Shown here piece after piece: positions 34,337 to 42,024 of a stretch of DNA of 64,000 nucleotides. The first letter of the stretch is position 1; each line of letters starts with the position of its first letter. A program made the position numbers and the translations under genes. Below the pieces are notes generated by a model. The model made no database searches, was not told the DNA's origin, and was given only the letters and a program-made list of their open reading frames with translations. The DNA comes from Desulfospira sp963664655 (GTDB lineage: Bacteria; Desulfobacterota; Desulfobacteria; Desulfobacterales; Desulfobacteraceae): the NCBI GenBank assembly GCA_963664655.2, contig CAXXHM010000001.1, forward strand, positions 930,001-994,000, written 5' to 3'.

Positions 34337-34758
34337 TTCTTCACGATATCATCTATGAATGGGACGGAAAAACCCACACCGGTAAAAAACCCATTACCTG
34401 GTGGCCCGGAGCCTACCGGGTCAGAATCGTCCGGCTGGGAACCGACACAGGAAACGTCAGCTTTCTGACCCCGTTTGCTGTCATATGCAAAGGCATCCCC
34501 AAAAAAGAGGTCCTGAATACGTCCTTAAGAAACTGTATTGAAAACTTCGCCAAAGCGATATCAGAAGCGTATAAGCTTGATATTGCCAAGGCCCTGTGGG
34601 TGGAATTAGGGGATCCCGTTAAGGTGGCCCTGTTCAAAAAGGAAGGAAATCTGACCGACGAAACATTTTATACGGTCACCTGGCGGCCGGCCCGCCCCCC
34701 GGAACTGGCCATGATTGAACCCTATATTTCCGATATGAATCAGGCTGGGACACACTAA
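34333..34758 (+). CDS. Unknown partner of the 552-residue protein
   Basis: A 141-residue soluble protein of unknown family, with W-W-P-G-A-Y-R-V-R-I near residue 24, a basic middle and a C-terminal W-R-P-A-R-P-P-E-L-A-M-I-E-P. Its ATG overlaps the stop of the 552-residue gene by 4 nt, indicating translational coupling and a probable complex. Confidence 0.65.
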   Translation: MILHDIIYEWDGKTHTGKKPITWWPGAYRVRIVRLGTDTGNVSFLTPFAVICKGIPKKEVLNTSLRNCIENFAKAISEAYKLDIAKALWVELGDPVKVALFKKEGNLTDETFYTVTWRPARPPELAMIEPYISDMNQAGTH

Positions 34759-35096
34759 AAGCGATTGCCGTATTTTTATCCAAACACTATACAATAGTAA
34801 GGAAAGTTGTCAGCCAGAAGGCATGAGACCGTTCAAGCCCTTGACCCCATTGCACCGCAAGGCTCAATAGGGGGCCCCTTTGATAGAAAAATTTTTACAT
34901 ACCACTGTTACATTTATTTCCCAAAACTATTAAAAGGTGTTGAAATCGATGGTCCAAAATAGAATAAATTTATTTTTATTTCAATAAGTTAAGTATTGAA
35001 AAACCCTCTGTTTAAGTGTATAATTTTTAAGATTCAAAGCAAAAAAATAAACACAAAAACAGAGGGCCTTATGCACCGAAAAAATATCAGACAACT
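34759..35096. other. AT-rich left flank of the insertion sequence
   Basis: About 340 bases without a credible gene. It contains CCCTCTGTTT (35004-35013) and its exact complement AAACAGAGGG (35057-35066), a 10-bp stem with a 43-nt AT-rich loop. A + G + T runs dominate; the GC content drops sharply relative to upstream genes, marking the start of the accessory island. Confidence 0.55.
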
Positions 35097-35119
35097 CTAT
35101 GACCGCAAATGGCCGTTGG
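35097..35119 (+). repeat. Left terminal inverted repeat
   Basis: Twenty-three bases beginning CTATGACCGCAAATGGCC. It is matched in inverted orientation at 37785-37807 with one mismatch (G/A at position 16). Confidence 0.8.
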
Positions 35120-35248
35120 ATTTTTTTAACCGATTGATTTTTCACCCATTATTTCAATTACTTCCTTTTTGCAACGTATATGTTTTGCCATTTAAATCTA
35201 CAACCTATTAGGTTTTGGACAATACAGACTATTTTTTTGTGTCATTTC

Positions 35249-35294
35249 TTCGTAGTATATGATATTTTTAAATATAAATATCATATACTACGAA
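35249..35294. promoter_or_regulatory. 19-bp-arm palindrome before the IS ORFs
   Basis: CGTAGTATATGATATTT (35251-35267, plus TT before it) pairs exactly with AAATATCATATACTACG (35276-35292, plus AA after it) around an 8-nt loop. The Shine-Dalgarno AAAGGTGG of the first ORF starts at the edge of the right arm. It could be an operator for the encoded HTH protein or an RNA hairpin that blocks translation of transcripts entering from outside. Confidence 0.7.
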
Positions 35295-35307
35295 AGGTGG
35301 AATTGCG

Positions 35308-35973
35308 ATGCCTGTCATTGACACCCAAAAAATTGATATGGCCAGATCAACGGTCAAAAAACAAAAAATTTTTACCCTCAAAAAATTAGTTTTAATTTTG
35401 GATTGCTCTACCAGAACCGCTCAGGCAAAGCTCAAACTGTGGAAGGCCTATACAAGCTACAACCAAAATGGCAAATATTATACTCTGCCTGAAATTCCTC
35501 AATTTGATGTTTACGGGATATGGCGATTTAAAAATGCAGCTTTTTCCAAGCATGGCAACCTCAAGAAGACCATTGTCCATTTAGTCAACACCTCCCCGGA
35601 AGGCCTTACAGGCAGGCAAATAGGAGAACTCCTTGGATTATCACCACAATCTTTTTTGCATCATTTCCGTAATTGTCCCGGCATTTGCCGTGAGAAGCAT
35701 GCGGGTGTCTATGTTTACTTCTCTGATAACGCTCCTACGTTTGAAACTCAGGTCCAAAAGAGAAAGACATTGATAAACCAACCGACTCTTATTACCCTCT
35801 CAGACCCGGAAGCAGTCATGATCCTTGTTGCAATCATCAAGCACCATAGTATATCCGCAGAAGATATACTGAGATTGCCTGAAATTAAAAAAAGCAAAAT
35901 AACAAAACCCGCCGTCCAGGGCTTCCTGGAATATCATGGACTGGTAAAAAAAATTCCGGATTCATTGCCCTGA
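35308..35973 (+). CDS. IS-encoded DNA-binding accessory protein (OrfA)
   Basis: 221 residues. A helix-turn-helix-like region lies at about 20-45 (K-L-V-L-I-L-D-C-S-T-R-T-A-Q-A-K) and a second at about 95-115 (L-T-G-R-Q-I-G-E-L-L-G-L-S). No catalytic motif is seen. It sits directly before the transposase, which begins 2 nt after its stop. Probably an end-binding or regulatory partner; through frameshifting it may also be the N-terminal half of a fused transposase. Confidence 0.7.
   Translation: MPVIDTQKIDMARSTVKKQKIFTLKKLVLILDCSTRTAQAKLKLWKAYTSYNQNGKYYTLPEIPQFDVYGIWRFKNAAFSKHGNLKKTIVHLVNTSPEGLTGRQIGELLGLSPQSFLHHFRNCPGICREKHAGVYVYFSDNAPTFETQVQKRKTLINQPTLITLSDPEAVMILVAIIKHHSISAEDILRLPEIKKSKITKPAVQGFLEYHGLVKKIPDSLP
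35946..35953 (+). promoter_or_regulatory. A8 slippery site, candidate -1 frameshift
   Basis: Eight A residues (A-AAA-AAA) near the end of OrfA. A -1 slip after the two Lys codons enters a frame (N-S-G-F-I-A-L-K-L-L-T-E-S-V) that stays open into the transposase ORF. This is the geometry of programmed frameshifts in two-ORF insertion sequences. Confidence 0.55.
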
Positions 35974-35975
35974 AA

Positions 35976-37781
35976 TTGCTCACAGAATCCGTAGGCAGGC
36001 TGATTAGCAACACCAGAGCTGATACATTATTTCCCAAAAAACCGACGCTGCATTTTTACCCTGAAATCTCAGAATGTCCTGAATGTGTATCTACACTCAA
36101 TGTTCAGAAAACAGAAATAAAGACTGTGGTTACCATGGACATCGGCGCTTTTTCTGCTAAAGAGACCATGCTGTATTGCCCTCACGGACATGAAAAATTC
36201 AGATCAGAACAACTTCGCAACCTTGTTCCCAAAGGCGGCACGTTCGGATTTGATGTCATCATTGAGGTAGGGTTAGCGCTTTTTATACATTGCCGTAGCA
36301 ATCAGGAGGTAATGGCCGACGACCTGGCAGCAAAGAATGTATTCATCTCTGATCGTGAAGTCAGTTATTTGGGGCGTAAATTCATCATTTATCTTGCCTT
36401 GGCGCACCGCCAGAGCCAATTGGCCATACGAAAGTTCCTTACAGGCCGGGGCGGCTACATTCTTCATGTAGATGGGACTTGTGAAGGTGACAGTCCCAAT
36501 CTGTTTTGCGGCATTGATGGCTTATCAGACCTGGTCCTTGATACAATCAAAATCCCTTCCGAAAAAAAAGACGAACTTGTTCCCTTTTTCAAGGGTCTCA
36601 AAGAGCAGTACGGTGAACCAGTCGCTCTTGTCCACGATATGGGCAAAGGCATTATCAATGCAGTAGAAGAAGTTTTCCCGGATACTCCCGATTTTATATG
36701 CCACTTTCATTTTTTACGTGACATTGGCAAGGATTTGCTGAACGATGAGTATTGCTCATTTATAAAACGATTACGGCGGTTGAAAATTCGACCAACCCTG
36801 AGAAGGCAGGCCAGATATCTTGAGCAGAAAATTGATCCGGTCTCCCATGATATAGCTGGAATTGCTGAAAGTCTTCAAAGAGGAAATTGGCAAGCAACGG
36901 ATCTGGAGCATGCTCCCATGATCATGGCATATGTCTTGATCCATTGGATATTTGATTATCCAAGTCAATCCAACGGTTATGGCTTCCCATTTGACCGTGC
37001 GCATCTTGATTTTTATCGGCGCATTCAAGAAGTCCATCGGTTGTTGGAACAAATCAAGGATGCCAATCTTAGCAAGGTTTCGAATGCAAACAGGCCATTT
37101 TACCAATTGGATAAGGTTATCACAAAAGTCGTTGGAGATAAGCGTCTCAGCAATCTTGCCAAGAATATGGAATCAAAGCTCTTCGTTTTTGACAAACTGC
37201 GTTGCGCCATGCGCATTGCCCTTCCTGAAGGGAAAAACGGTATCAACGATAATGGCGATTCCATGGACATGAAAACCATTGAAGAAAAAGTGACGGCATT
37301 CAGAGAATGGCTCCTCGATAATAAACACAGGGAGAAGACCTATGCTGATATGGTTGCACAAATCAATAAATATTGGAAAAAACTATTTGCCGATCCGATA
37401 ACGGTCATCACCTCTGATGAAATTCGAACTGTTCAGCCCCAGAGAACAAACAATATCCTGGAGAGATTTTTCCGTGATGAGAAACGGCGGAGCCGGAAAA
37501 GAACTGGTCTGGCTTCATTGAACAAAGTGCTAAAGACTATCCTTGCCGATTCGCCGCTCGTACAGAATTTAAGAAACGCCGAGTATATGAAAATTATTCT
37601 CAACGGATGTCCAAATCTGGCAGACAGATTTTCACAAATTGATGCTCATTTGGTACTGAAAGAGATGGACAATATAGAAGAAAGCAACGGAAAAATATTG
37701 CCATCAATCAAAAAATTGGTAAAAGATGGTGACCTGACAATGAAAATATCTGCGTTGGTCCATTCAGTCATAGCAAATTGA
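35976..37781 (+). CDS. DDE transposase (MULE-like, family not assigned)
   Basis: 601 residues from TTG 35976. A zinc-ribbon-like start has C-P-E-C and C-P-H-G-H. Catalytic candidates: D in H-V-D-G-T-C-E-G-D, D in V-H-D-M-G-K-G-I followed by the I-C-H-F-H-F-L-R-D-I signature, and E in N-N-I-L-E-R-F-F-R-D-E-K-R-R. The D-D-CxxH-E order is that of MULE/IS256/ISL3-like transposases. No ATG fits the N-terminal zinc part, which supports either TTG initiation or synthesis as an OrfA-OrfB fusion by frameshifting. Reading frame intact. Confidence 0.85.
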   Translation: MLTESVGRLISNTRADTLFPKKPTLHFYPEISECPECVSTLNVQKTEIKTVVTMDIGAFSAKETMLYCPHGHEKFRSEQLRNLVPKGGTFGFDVIIEVGLALFIHCRSNQEVMADDLAAKNVFISDREVSYLGRKFIIYLALAHRQSQLAIRKFLTGRGGYILHVDGTCEGDSPNLFCGIDGLSDLVLDTIKIPSEKKDELVPFFKGLKEQYGEPVALVHDMGKGIINAVEEVFPDTPDFICHFHFLRDIGKDLLNDEYCSFIKRLRRLKIRPTLRRQARYLEQKIDPVSHDIAGIAESLQRGNWQATDLEHAPMIMAYVLIHWIFDYPSQSNGYGFPFDRAHLDFYRRIQEVHRLLEQIKDANLSKVSNANRPFYQLDKVITKVVGDKRLSNLAKNMESKLFVFDKLRCAMRIALPEGKNGINDNGDSMDMKTIEEKVTAFREWLLDNKHREKTYADMVAQINKYWKKLFADPITVITSDEIRTVQPQRTNNILERFFRDEKRRSRKRTGLASLNKVLKTILADSPLVQNLRNAEYMKIILNGCPNLADRFSQIDAHLVLKEMDNIEESNGKILPSIKKLVKDGDLTMKISALVHSVIAN

Positions 37782-37807
37782 GTGCCAACGGTCATTTGCG
37801 GTCATAG

Positions 37808-37851
37808 GTTCTGATGGGGGGAAGGGGCAATAATGCCCTAGCCTACCCGAT
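37808..37851 (+). mobile_element. 3' end of a group II intron (remnant 1)
   Basis: GTTCTGATGGGGGGAAGGGG followed by CAATAATGCCCTAGCCTACCCGAT matches the 3' half of domain V and domain VI of class C introns and the 3' end of the intron that stops at 39745. Everything upstream was replaced by the insertion sequence. Confidence 0.7.
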
Positions 37852-37882
37852 CTCCTAAAAAATGCCCAGACAACAAAAAAAA

Positions 37883-37911
37883 TTGACTTAGCATTACAAT
37901 TGGACTAGACT
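37883..37911 (+). promoter_or_regulatory. Promoter of the vapBC cassette
   Basis: TTGACT (37883), 17-nt spacer, TAGACT (37906). ACTAGACTGACTAGT overlaps the -10, a small inverted repeat that suits autoregulation by the antitoxin. Confidence 0.55.
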
Positions 37912-37946
37912 GACTAGTATCAAAAATACAATCAACAGGAGGTTTC

Positions 37947-38198
37947 ATGAATACATCATGGAAATTACAAGATGCTAAAGCAAAATTCAGTCAGGTTGTG
38001 GAAAATGCTTTGAAAATGGGGCCGCAGTACGTAACGCGCAGGGGGCGGGAAGCCGTAGTTGTCTTATCCGTTAAAGAATATCAAAAAATAACTACCCAAA
38101 AACCAACATTAAAAGAATTTCTTTTAAATTGTCCCAAAATGGATGATGGCTTTGAATTCGAAAGACAAAAAGATTATTCGAGAGATGTTGAATTTTGA
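37947..38198 (+). CDS. Phd/YefM-family antitoxin
   Basis: 83 residues. M-N-T-S-W-K-L-Q-D-A-K-A-K-F-S-Q-V-V-E and Y-V-T-R-R-G-R-E-A-V-V-V-L-S-V-K-E-Y are the Phd/YefM DNA-binding fold; the C-terminal tail should wrap the toxin. AGGAGG is at 37938. It overlaps the toxin start by 4 nt. First cassette of the toxin-antitoxin array. Confidence 0.9.
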   Translation: MNTSWKLQDAKAKFSQVVENALKMGPQYVTRRGREAVVVLSVKEYQKITTQKPTLKEFLLNCPKMDDGFEFERQKDYSRDVEF

Positions 38199-38620
38199 AT
38201 TATTTATTAGACACTTGTGTGATATCAGAATTGGTCAAGGCAGCTCCAAATGGAAACGTCCTAAATTGGATAAATAACACGCCGAATGAGAGGCTTTTTT
38301 TATCTGTCATAACCATTGGAGAAATACGAAAAGGCATTACCAAGCTTCCAGACTCAAAAAAGAAATATAGGCTTACAGACTGGCTCAACACATTATTGGA
38401 AAATTACGAAGAAAGAATCTATCCTATTGATTTAGCTGTTGCAGAGAGTTGGGGTAGTATCCAGGGCAAAGCTGAGAATAACGGCACCCCTGTTGCATCC
38501 ATTGACAGTTTAATAGCAGCCGTTGCCCAAACACACAATTTAATTGTCGTAACAAGAAATGAAAAAGATTTTGCTGCAACCAATGTTACAATATTGAATC
38601 CATGGAAAAATGAAGGATAA
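38195..38620 (+). CDS. vapC: PIN-domain toxin (VapC)
   Basis: 141 residues from TTG 38195. N-terminal L-L-D-T-C-V-I-S-E-L-V-K holds the first acidic residue; further acidic sites are in G-E-I-R-K-G-I and A-S-I-D-S-L-I-A-A; V-T-R-N-E-K-D-F is the usual C-terminal PIN motif. An Mg-dependent ribonuclease toxin neutralised by the upstream antitoxin. Its stop lies at the very start of the first attC-like site. Confidence 0.93.
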   Translation: MNYLLDTCVISELVKAAPNGNVLNWINNTPNERLFLSVITIGEIRKGITKLPDSKKKYRLTDWLNTLLENYEERIYPIDLAVAESWGSIQGKAENNGTPVASIDSLIAAVAQTHNLIVVTRNEKDFAATNVTILNPWKNEG

Positions 38621-38740
38621 CAAAACGCCGCAGCAGACCCGGGGGGATAGCGGCTTTTCGGAACCTCTTGGTTTTCGAAAAACCTTGGCTTCGACAACCT
38701 GCTCGGATATATGCCCCGGTCGGCTGAGCTATCCGTTAGG
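38614..38740 (+). other. attC-like recombination site 1
   Basis: GGATAACAAAACGCCGCAGC at the vapC stop is imperfectly complementary to GGTCGGCTGAGCTATCCGTTAG at the other end; the inner part AGCGGCTTTTCGGAA to CTTGGCTTCGACAACCTGCT can also fold. Start (TAACAAAACGCC) and end (CGTTAG) look like integron attC sites. It shares about 90 aligned bases with the sites at 40349 and 41785. The exact R box (GTTRRRY) is not perfect. Confidence 0.6.
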
Positions 38741-39745
38741 GTGCGACACGAGGTCGCATTATTGGCTGTTTGGCGGGCCAGTCGGTCCTGACCAAACCCG
38801 GCATTCTCCTGCCGGTACCCCCGGTGGCATGCGGTTGCCGGTGCATCCGGCAACGGTGTGAAGCCCAACCGACAACGTACCGAATTCCGCAACCGCGGAA
38901 GGGGTGGAAGCCGTGACGCAGACACCCTCCTGGAAGCCTTAATCCGGGTGAGGGCAAGGGTTTGGATGATATGGTCAAATTAATTGAATGTTCCGCAAGT
39001 ACCGTCAGGGAGAACAAGCTAAAGAGGCTGGTAAGCTTGGACCAAAAGGTGAGCGGTCAGGATGCAGGTTTGTCAACTGCCGCGTGAGATGTTGCGCCGC
39101 CGGTGCAGTGGGCAGGCCTAAGTCATCCACAAATTGGCAATAGTGCGGAACGTGGAAACCCCGTATCTTTGCCGGGAACATTCGGTATGCTGATGATTTC
39201 ATTGTTACCAGTGCAACCCGGGAACTTCTTGAAGACAAGGTCAAACCGCCCATAATCAGTTTTCTATCGGAACGGGACCTTTCCTTATCCGAGGAAAAGA
39301 CCCTGATTACCCGCATAGACCGGGGATTCGATTTTCTCGGACAAAACGTTCGTAAATATGACGGTAAACTGCTCATTAAACCATCCAGGAAAAATGTGCA
39401 GGCCTTCATGAACACTATCCACGAAACGTTCAGAAAGCACCGGGGGTCAGAGCCTGAAGCCCTGATTCATGATCTTAACATTAAAATCAAAAGTGATGCC
39501 AATCCTTTTGATCCGGAACATCAACAGTACTTCCGGGCAAGACGGGTGAAACCAAAGGTGATCCCTGTCACAGCTGCCGAGGAAATATGTAATGAAATAA
39601 CTGTAAATTTCAGCATAGGCAAGAGAAAACAGCCGGGTGGCCCCCGCAAGGCTTAGCCTTAGAAATGCTTGAGCCGTATGACGGGAAACTGTCACGTACG
39701 GTTCTGAGGGGGCTTGGGGCAGTTAACTGCCCCTGGCTACCCGAT
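38741..39745 (+). mobile_element. Deleted group II intron (class C type)
   Basis: Starts GTGCGACACGAGG, the group II 5' consensus, directly behind CCGTTAGG of attC-like site 1. It ends with domain V (GAGCCGTATGACGGGAAACT, then CACGTACGGTTCTGAGGGGG) and domain VI ending CTACCCGAT. The reverse transcriptase is reduced to its second half. Class C introns insert after stem-loops, including attC sites. Confidence 0.8.
39177..39656 (+). pseudogene. Truncated group II intron reverse transcriptase/maturase
   Basis: The open frame begins N-I-R-Y-A-D-D-F-I-V-T, the RT catalytic box, and continues through L-S-E-E-K-T-L-I-T and F-D-F-L-G-Q-N-V-R into the maturase (X) region, ending at TAG 39656. The fingers and most of the palm (about 200 residues) are missing, so the intron cannot move by itself. 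Confidence 0.85.
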
Positions 39746-39824
39746 CTCAGCACAAATCTCCCATGACTTGACAGTGTTCCTCATTTGAGCTACAGAATAT
39801 AATATATTCAAAGGGAGGTAAATC

Positions 39825-40085
39825 ATGAGCAAAACATCCACAATCAGGGCTCGAATCGAACCTGATTTAAAAGGTAAAGCTGAACACATATTTCAGCAGT
39901 TAGGGTTAACTACTACCCAAGCTATCACTTTATTTTATAAACAGGTCGAATTGAAAAATGGGCTTCCATTTGACGTGGCAATTCCCAATAAAACTACTCT
40001 CAAAACCTTTTCAAATACGGATGCAGGACGAGAATTAGTTATTTGCGATGATGCAGATGATATGTTTAAAAAATTGGGAATCTGA
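39825..40085 (+). CDS. dinJ: RelB/DinJ-family antitoxin
   Basis: 86 residues. I-R-A-R-I-E-P-D-L-K-G-K-A-E is the ribbon-helix-helix start, followed by L-G-L-T-T-T-Q-A-I-T-L-F-Y-K-Q, characteristic of DinJ. A G-L-P-F-D hinge leads to the toxin-binding tail. GGGAGG precedes ATG. The stop shares one base with the yafQ ATG. Second cassette of the array, behind the deleted intron. Confidence 0.93.
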   Translation: MSKTSTIRARIEPDLKGKAEHIFQQLGLTTTQAITLFYKQVELKNGLPFDVAIPNKTTLKTFSNTDAGRELVICDDADDMFKKLGI

Positions 40086-40351
40086 TGCTTACCCCCGCAT
40101 ATACAAAGCAGTTTGAACGTGACACCAAGCAAATGAAGAAGCGTGGAAAAAATCTTGAAAAGCTGAAAATTATCATTCGTTCGATTGTGGCGGAAGAAAC
40201 ACTTGACCCCATCCACAGAGACCATAAGTTGATTGGCAACTGGAAGGGCCGCCGTGAATGTTACATCGAATCGGATTGGCTGCTGATCTATTTGATCGAA
40301 TCGGATAAAGTTGTTTTTGAACGGACCGGAACACATTCTGATTTGTTTTAA
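40085..40351 (+). CDS. yafQ: YafQ-family mRNA interferase toxin
   Basis: 88 residues. H-R-D-H-K-L-I-G-N-W, R-E-C-Y-I, D-W-L-L-I-Y and the final R-T-G-T-H-S-D-L-F with the catalytic His84 are the YafQ active-site elements. It should cleave mRNA on the ribosome. It ends just before attC-like site 2. Confidence 0.94.
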   Translation: MLTPAYTKQFERDTKQMKKRGKNLEKLKIIIRSIVAEETLDPIHRDHKLIGNWKGRRECYIESDWLLIYLIESDKVVFERTGTHSDLF

Positions 40352-40460
40352 AAACGAATAAATAGCCCAGCGGCTTCTCGAAAGCCCTTGGTTTTCGGAA
40401 AAACTTGGCTTCGACAACCTGCTCGGCTGTATGCCCCGGGCGGCTGAGCCCCCCCGTTAG
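40349..40460 (+). other. attC-like recombination site 2
   Basis: From AGCGGCTTCTCGAAAGCCC through CTTGGCTTCGACAACCTGCT to CGGCTGAGCCCCCCCGTTAG it is colinear with site 1 (differences at scattered positions). The 5' TAAC box seen in site 1 is not clear here. It lies between the yafQ stop and the next cassette, with no intron. Confidence 0.6.
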
Positions 40461-40519
40461 CCTCCAAAGCAACCAAACCACAGATTTACATTTTTTTTAA
40501 TAGCTGTTAGAATAATTAA

Positions 40520-40837
40520 ATGAAATCTAAGCGGCCAGGTAAAATTAAGTTTAAAAAGGTGGTGTCTGAACAATTCCCCATAAACCCCAAAAGAGGAGGC
40601 GGAATCGTCAAAATTGATGCATGGGAAAATGAACAAGGTGAAATAATAAAATACAGCATGGCCTATATTGATCATCTTATTTTCTCTGGAGATAATGGCA
40701 GGGTCTTGGGCTATGACAATACGCACAATTTTCACCACAGGCATTACCTTGGAGAAATAACAGAACTTGATGATTTCACAAGTTATTATGAACTTGTTGA
40801 AAGATTTGAAAAAGAAATAAGGGAGTTCGTAAAATGA
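40520..40837 (+). CDS. TumE-family (DUF6516) toxin
   Basis: 105 residues. G-G-G-I-V-K-I-D-A-W-E-N, the Y-D-N-T-H-N-F-H-H-R-H-Y segment and the C-terminal F-E-K-E-I-R-E match the DUF6516 proteins annotated as TumE-type toxins, which usually precede an HTH antitoxin. It overlaps the next gene by 4 nt. Third cassette. Confidence 0.8.
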   Translation: MKSKRPGKIKFKKVVSEQFPINPKRGGGIVKIDAWENEQGEIIKYSMAYIDHLIFSGDNGRVLGYDNTHNFHHRHYLGEITELDDFTSYYELVERFEKEIREFVK

Positions 40838-41208
40838 CGATTGAAATAAAACCAGGGGGACTTTCTGAATTTTTCGCTTCTGCAAAGGAAACAGCAAAAG
40901 AAATAGATGAAGGTCGCAAATTAACCCCTAAAAATACAATATGGATTGATCCCTCAGACCTGATGGCCATACTAAAACCAGAAAGAACTAAACTCATACA
41001 ATATCTGAGGAAAAAGAAAAAAGTTGTTTTTTCTGAACTTATGCTGGATATGCAACGCACACCTGTAAGCCTCAATAATGATTTAAAAATATTATCACAA
41101 TATCAATTAGTTAATATCTTTAAAGAGCCAAATCCCGGACATGGAGTGCACAAAGTAATTGAAGCAACATTTGGGGATGAAAAACTTGAATTTAAAGCAG
41201 TTATTTAA
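40834..41208 (+). CDS. HTH antitoxin partner of the TumE-type toxin
   Basis: 124 residues. An N-terminal linker is followed by a winged helix (V-V-F-S-E-L-M-L-D-M-Q-R-T-P-V-S-L-N-N-D near residue 70) like the HVO_A0114-type putative DNA-binding proteins that accompany DUF6516. The toxin-first order is usual for this pair. Confidence 0.75.
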   Translation: MTIEIKPGGLSEFFASAKETAKEIDEGRKLTPKNTIWIDPSDLMAILKPERTKLIQYLRKKKKVVFSELMLDMQRTPVSLNNDLKILSQYQLVNIFKEPNPGHGVHKVIEATFGDEKLEFKAVI

Positions 41209-41249
41209 AATATGCATGTAAATTGGTGCGTTATAAATGGCTAACAAAT

Positions 41250-41297
41250 AAAGGATTAGTAACTGTGCCGAGGAACGGGGCTCGGTACTAATCCTTT
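41250..41297. repeat. Hairpin downstream of the TumE cassette
   Basis: AAAGGATTAGTA (41250-41261) and TACTAATCCTTT (41286-41297) are exact complements, with CCGAG/CTCGG (41268/41281) inside. GCGTTATAAATGGCTAACAA just upstream resembles integron core sites. It could be a fourth, unrelated attC-like site or a terminator (no long T run). Confidence 0.5.
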
Positions 41298-41560
41298 GGT
41301 TCAAGAAGCAGCGGAGCCGCGGACGTATAGGGGGAAAGGTTACCGGTTTTCTGGAAGGGTTAAATGATCAGGGCTGAAGAGAATCTTAAAAACGGCCTTT
41401 CTTTTGATATGAAAATCAAAATTCCGGCCGATTTCGGCCATTAAAACCCGGTTAAAAACTTTAAATGCCTGCAATGTTGCGCACGGATAGCGCAACATGC
41501 CTGATGAAAGATCAGGCTGTTTGTAAAGGGGACCGATACCGGGCAAAAGGCTTTTTGCCG
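41298..41560. other. Non-coding stretch, probable end of a transposase element
   Basis: No gene is seen. Contains the perfect hairpin ATGTTGCGC-ACGGATA-GCGCAACAT (41474-41498) about 60 bases beyond the transposase remnant stop. A terminal hairpin beyond the transposase 3' end is a feature of IS91/ISCR-like elements, but the boundary cannot be fixed here. Confidence 0.4.
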
Positions 41561-41755
41561 TTATCCGGGTTTGCCCCGGGATTCGGGTTTTACAAAAAAA
41601 ATTAACTTCAAATCATGTCCGCAATGGGTGCATTTAATGCGGGGGATTGCGGGTTCCGGGGTTTCAGTGAACAGCACAATAATGTCATGGATGAATGAAA
41701 TCAGTTCGCGGATTTTTTCAAATGACAGCAAGGCTTCAATCTGCTGCGCAGCGGC
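41561..41755 (-). pseudogene. C-terminal remnant of a transposase with CxxC zinc knuckle
   Basis: Frame from 41755 down to stop 41561: about 64 residues, with F-E-K-I-R-E-L-I-S-F-I-H-D, then I-K-C-T-H-C-G-H-D-L and K-P-E-S-R-G-K-P-G. P-R-I-K-C-x-x-C-G near the end is typical of putative (y2_Tnp/IS91-like) transposases. An in-frame stop lies just upstream and the rest is missing. Confidence 0.6.
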
Positions 41756-41784
41756 TTACTTGAACAATCCGCTACAACCGCCCC

Positions 41785-41884
41785 AGGAGTCTATCGACTT
41801 TTGAAAGACCTTGATTTATGAAAGGAATTGGCTTTTACAACGAGCTCGGCAACTTGCCCCCGGTTGACTGAGCTTGTCGTTGGC
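41785..41884 (+). other. attC-like recombination site 3
   Basis: ATCGACTTTTGAAAGACCTT, ATTGGCTTTTACAACGAGCT, CGGCAACTTGCCCCCGG and TTGACTGAGCTTGTCGTTGG align end to end with sites 1 and 2 (CAACnnGCTCGG and GCCCC-GG are shared). The sequence has diverged most in this copy. Confidence 0.55.
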
Positions 41885-41903
41885 TTTCACAAATCCGGCA
41901 TAG

Positions 41904-42020
41904 AATTATGATGCCTATTTTCTAACATGCGCTCTTTCTTTTCATGGCCCATTGCTTACCCTTGATCGCAGAATGTTTGAAGTCGCAAATGATTTAGGTA
42001 TCCAGACTCTGGAGGTATAA
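41904..42020 (+). pseudogene. C-terminal fragment of a PIN-domain toxin
   Basis: Reads N-Y-D-A-Y-F-L-T-C-A-L-S-F-H-G-P-L-L-T-L-D-R-R-M and ends G-I-Q-T-L-E-V at TAA 42020. Y-D-A-x-Y and L-L-T-L-D-R are late PIN motifs. A stop at 41901 and the attC-like site cut off the first two thirds. The fragment sits in front of the Phd-type antitoxin. Confidence 0.75.
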
Positions 42021-42024
42021 AAAA

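Larger units (their letters stand above)
35097..37807 (+). mobile_element. Two-ORF insertion sequence with 23-bp inverted ends
   Basis: The ends CTATGACCGCAAATGGCC at 35097-35119 (with GTTGG) and its complement at 37785-37807 match at 22 of 23 positions. Inside are an HTH-like ORF and a 601-residue DDE transposase. No clear target duplication borders the ends. The right end abuts the last 44 bases of a group II intron, so the element inserted in, or caused a deletion of, that intron. Confidence 0.8.

Noticed and set aside
35085..37820. Target-site duplication around the insertion sequence
   Set aside because: Bases next to the inverted ends (CAACT on the left, GTTCT on the right) are not direct repeats, so no duplication is claimed.
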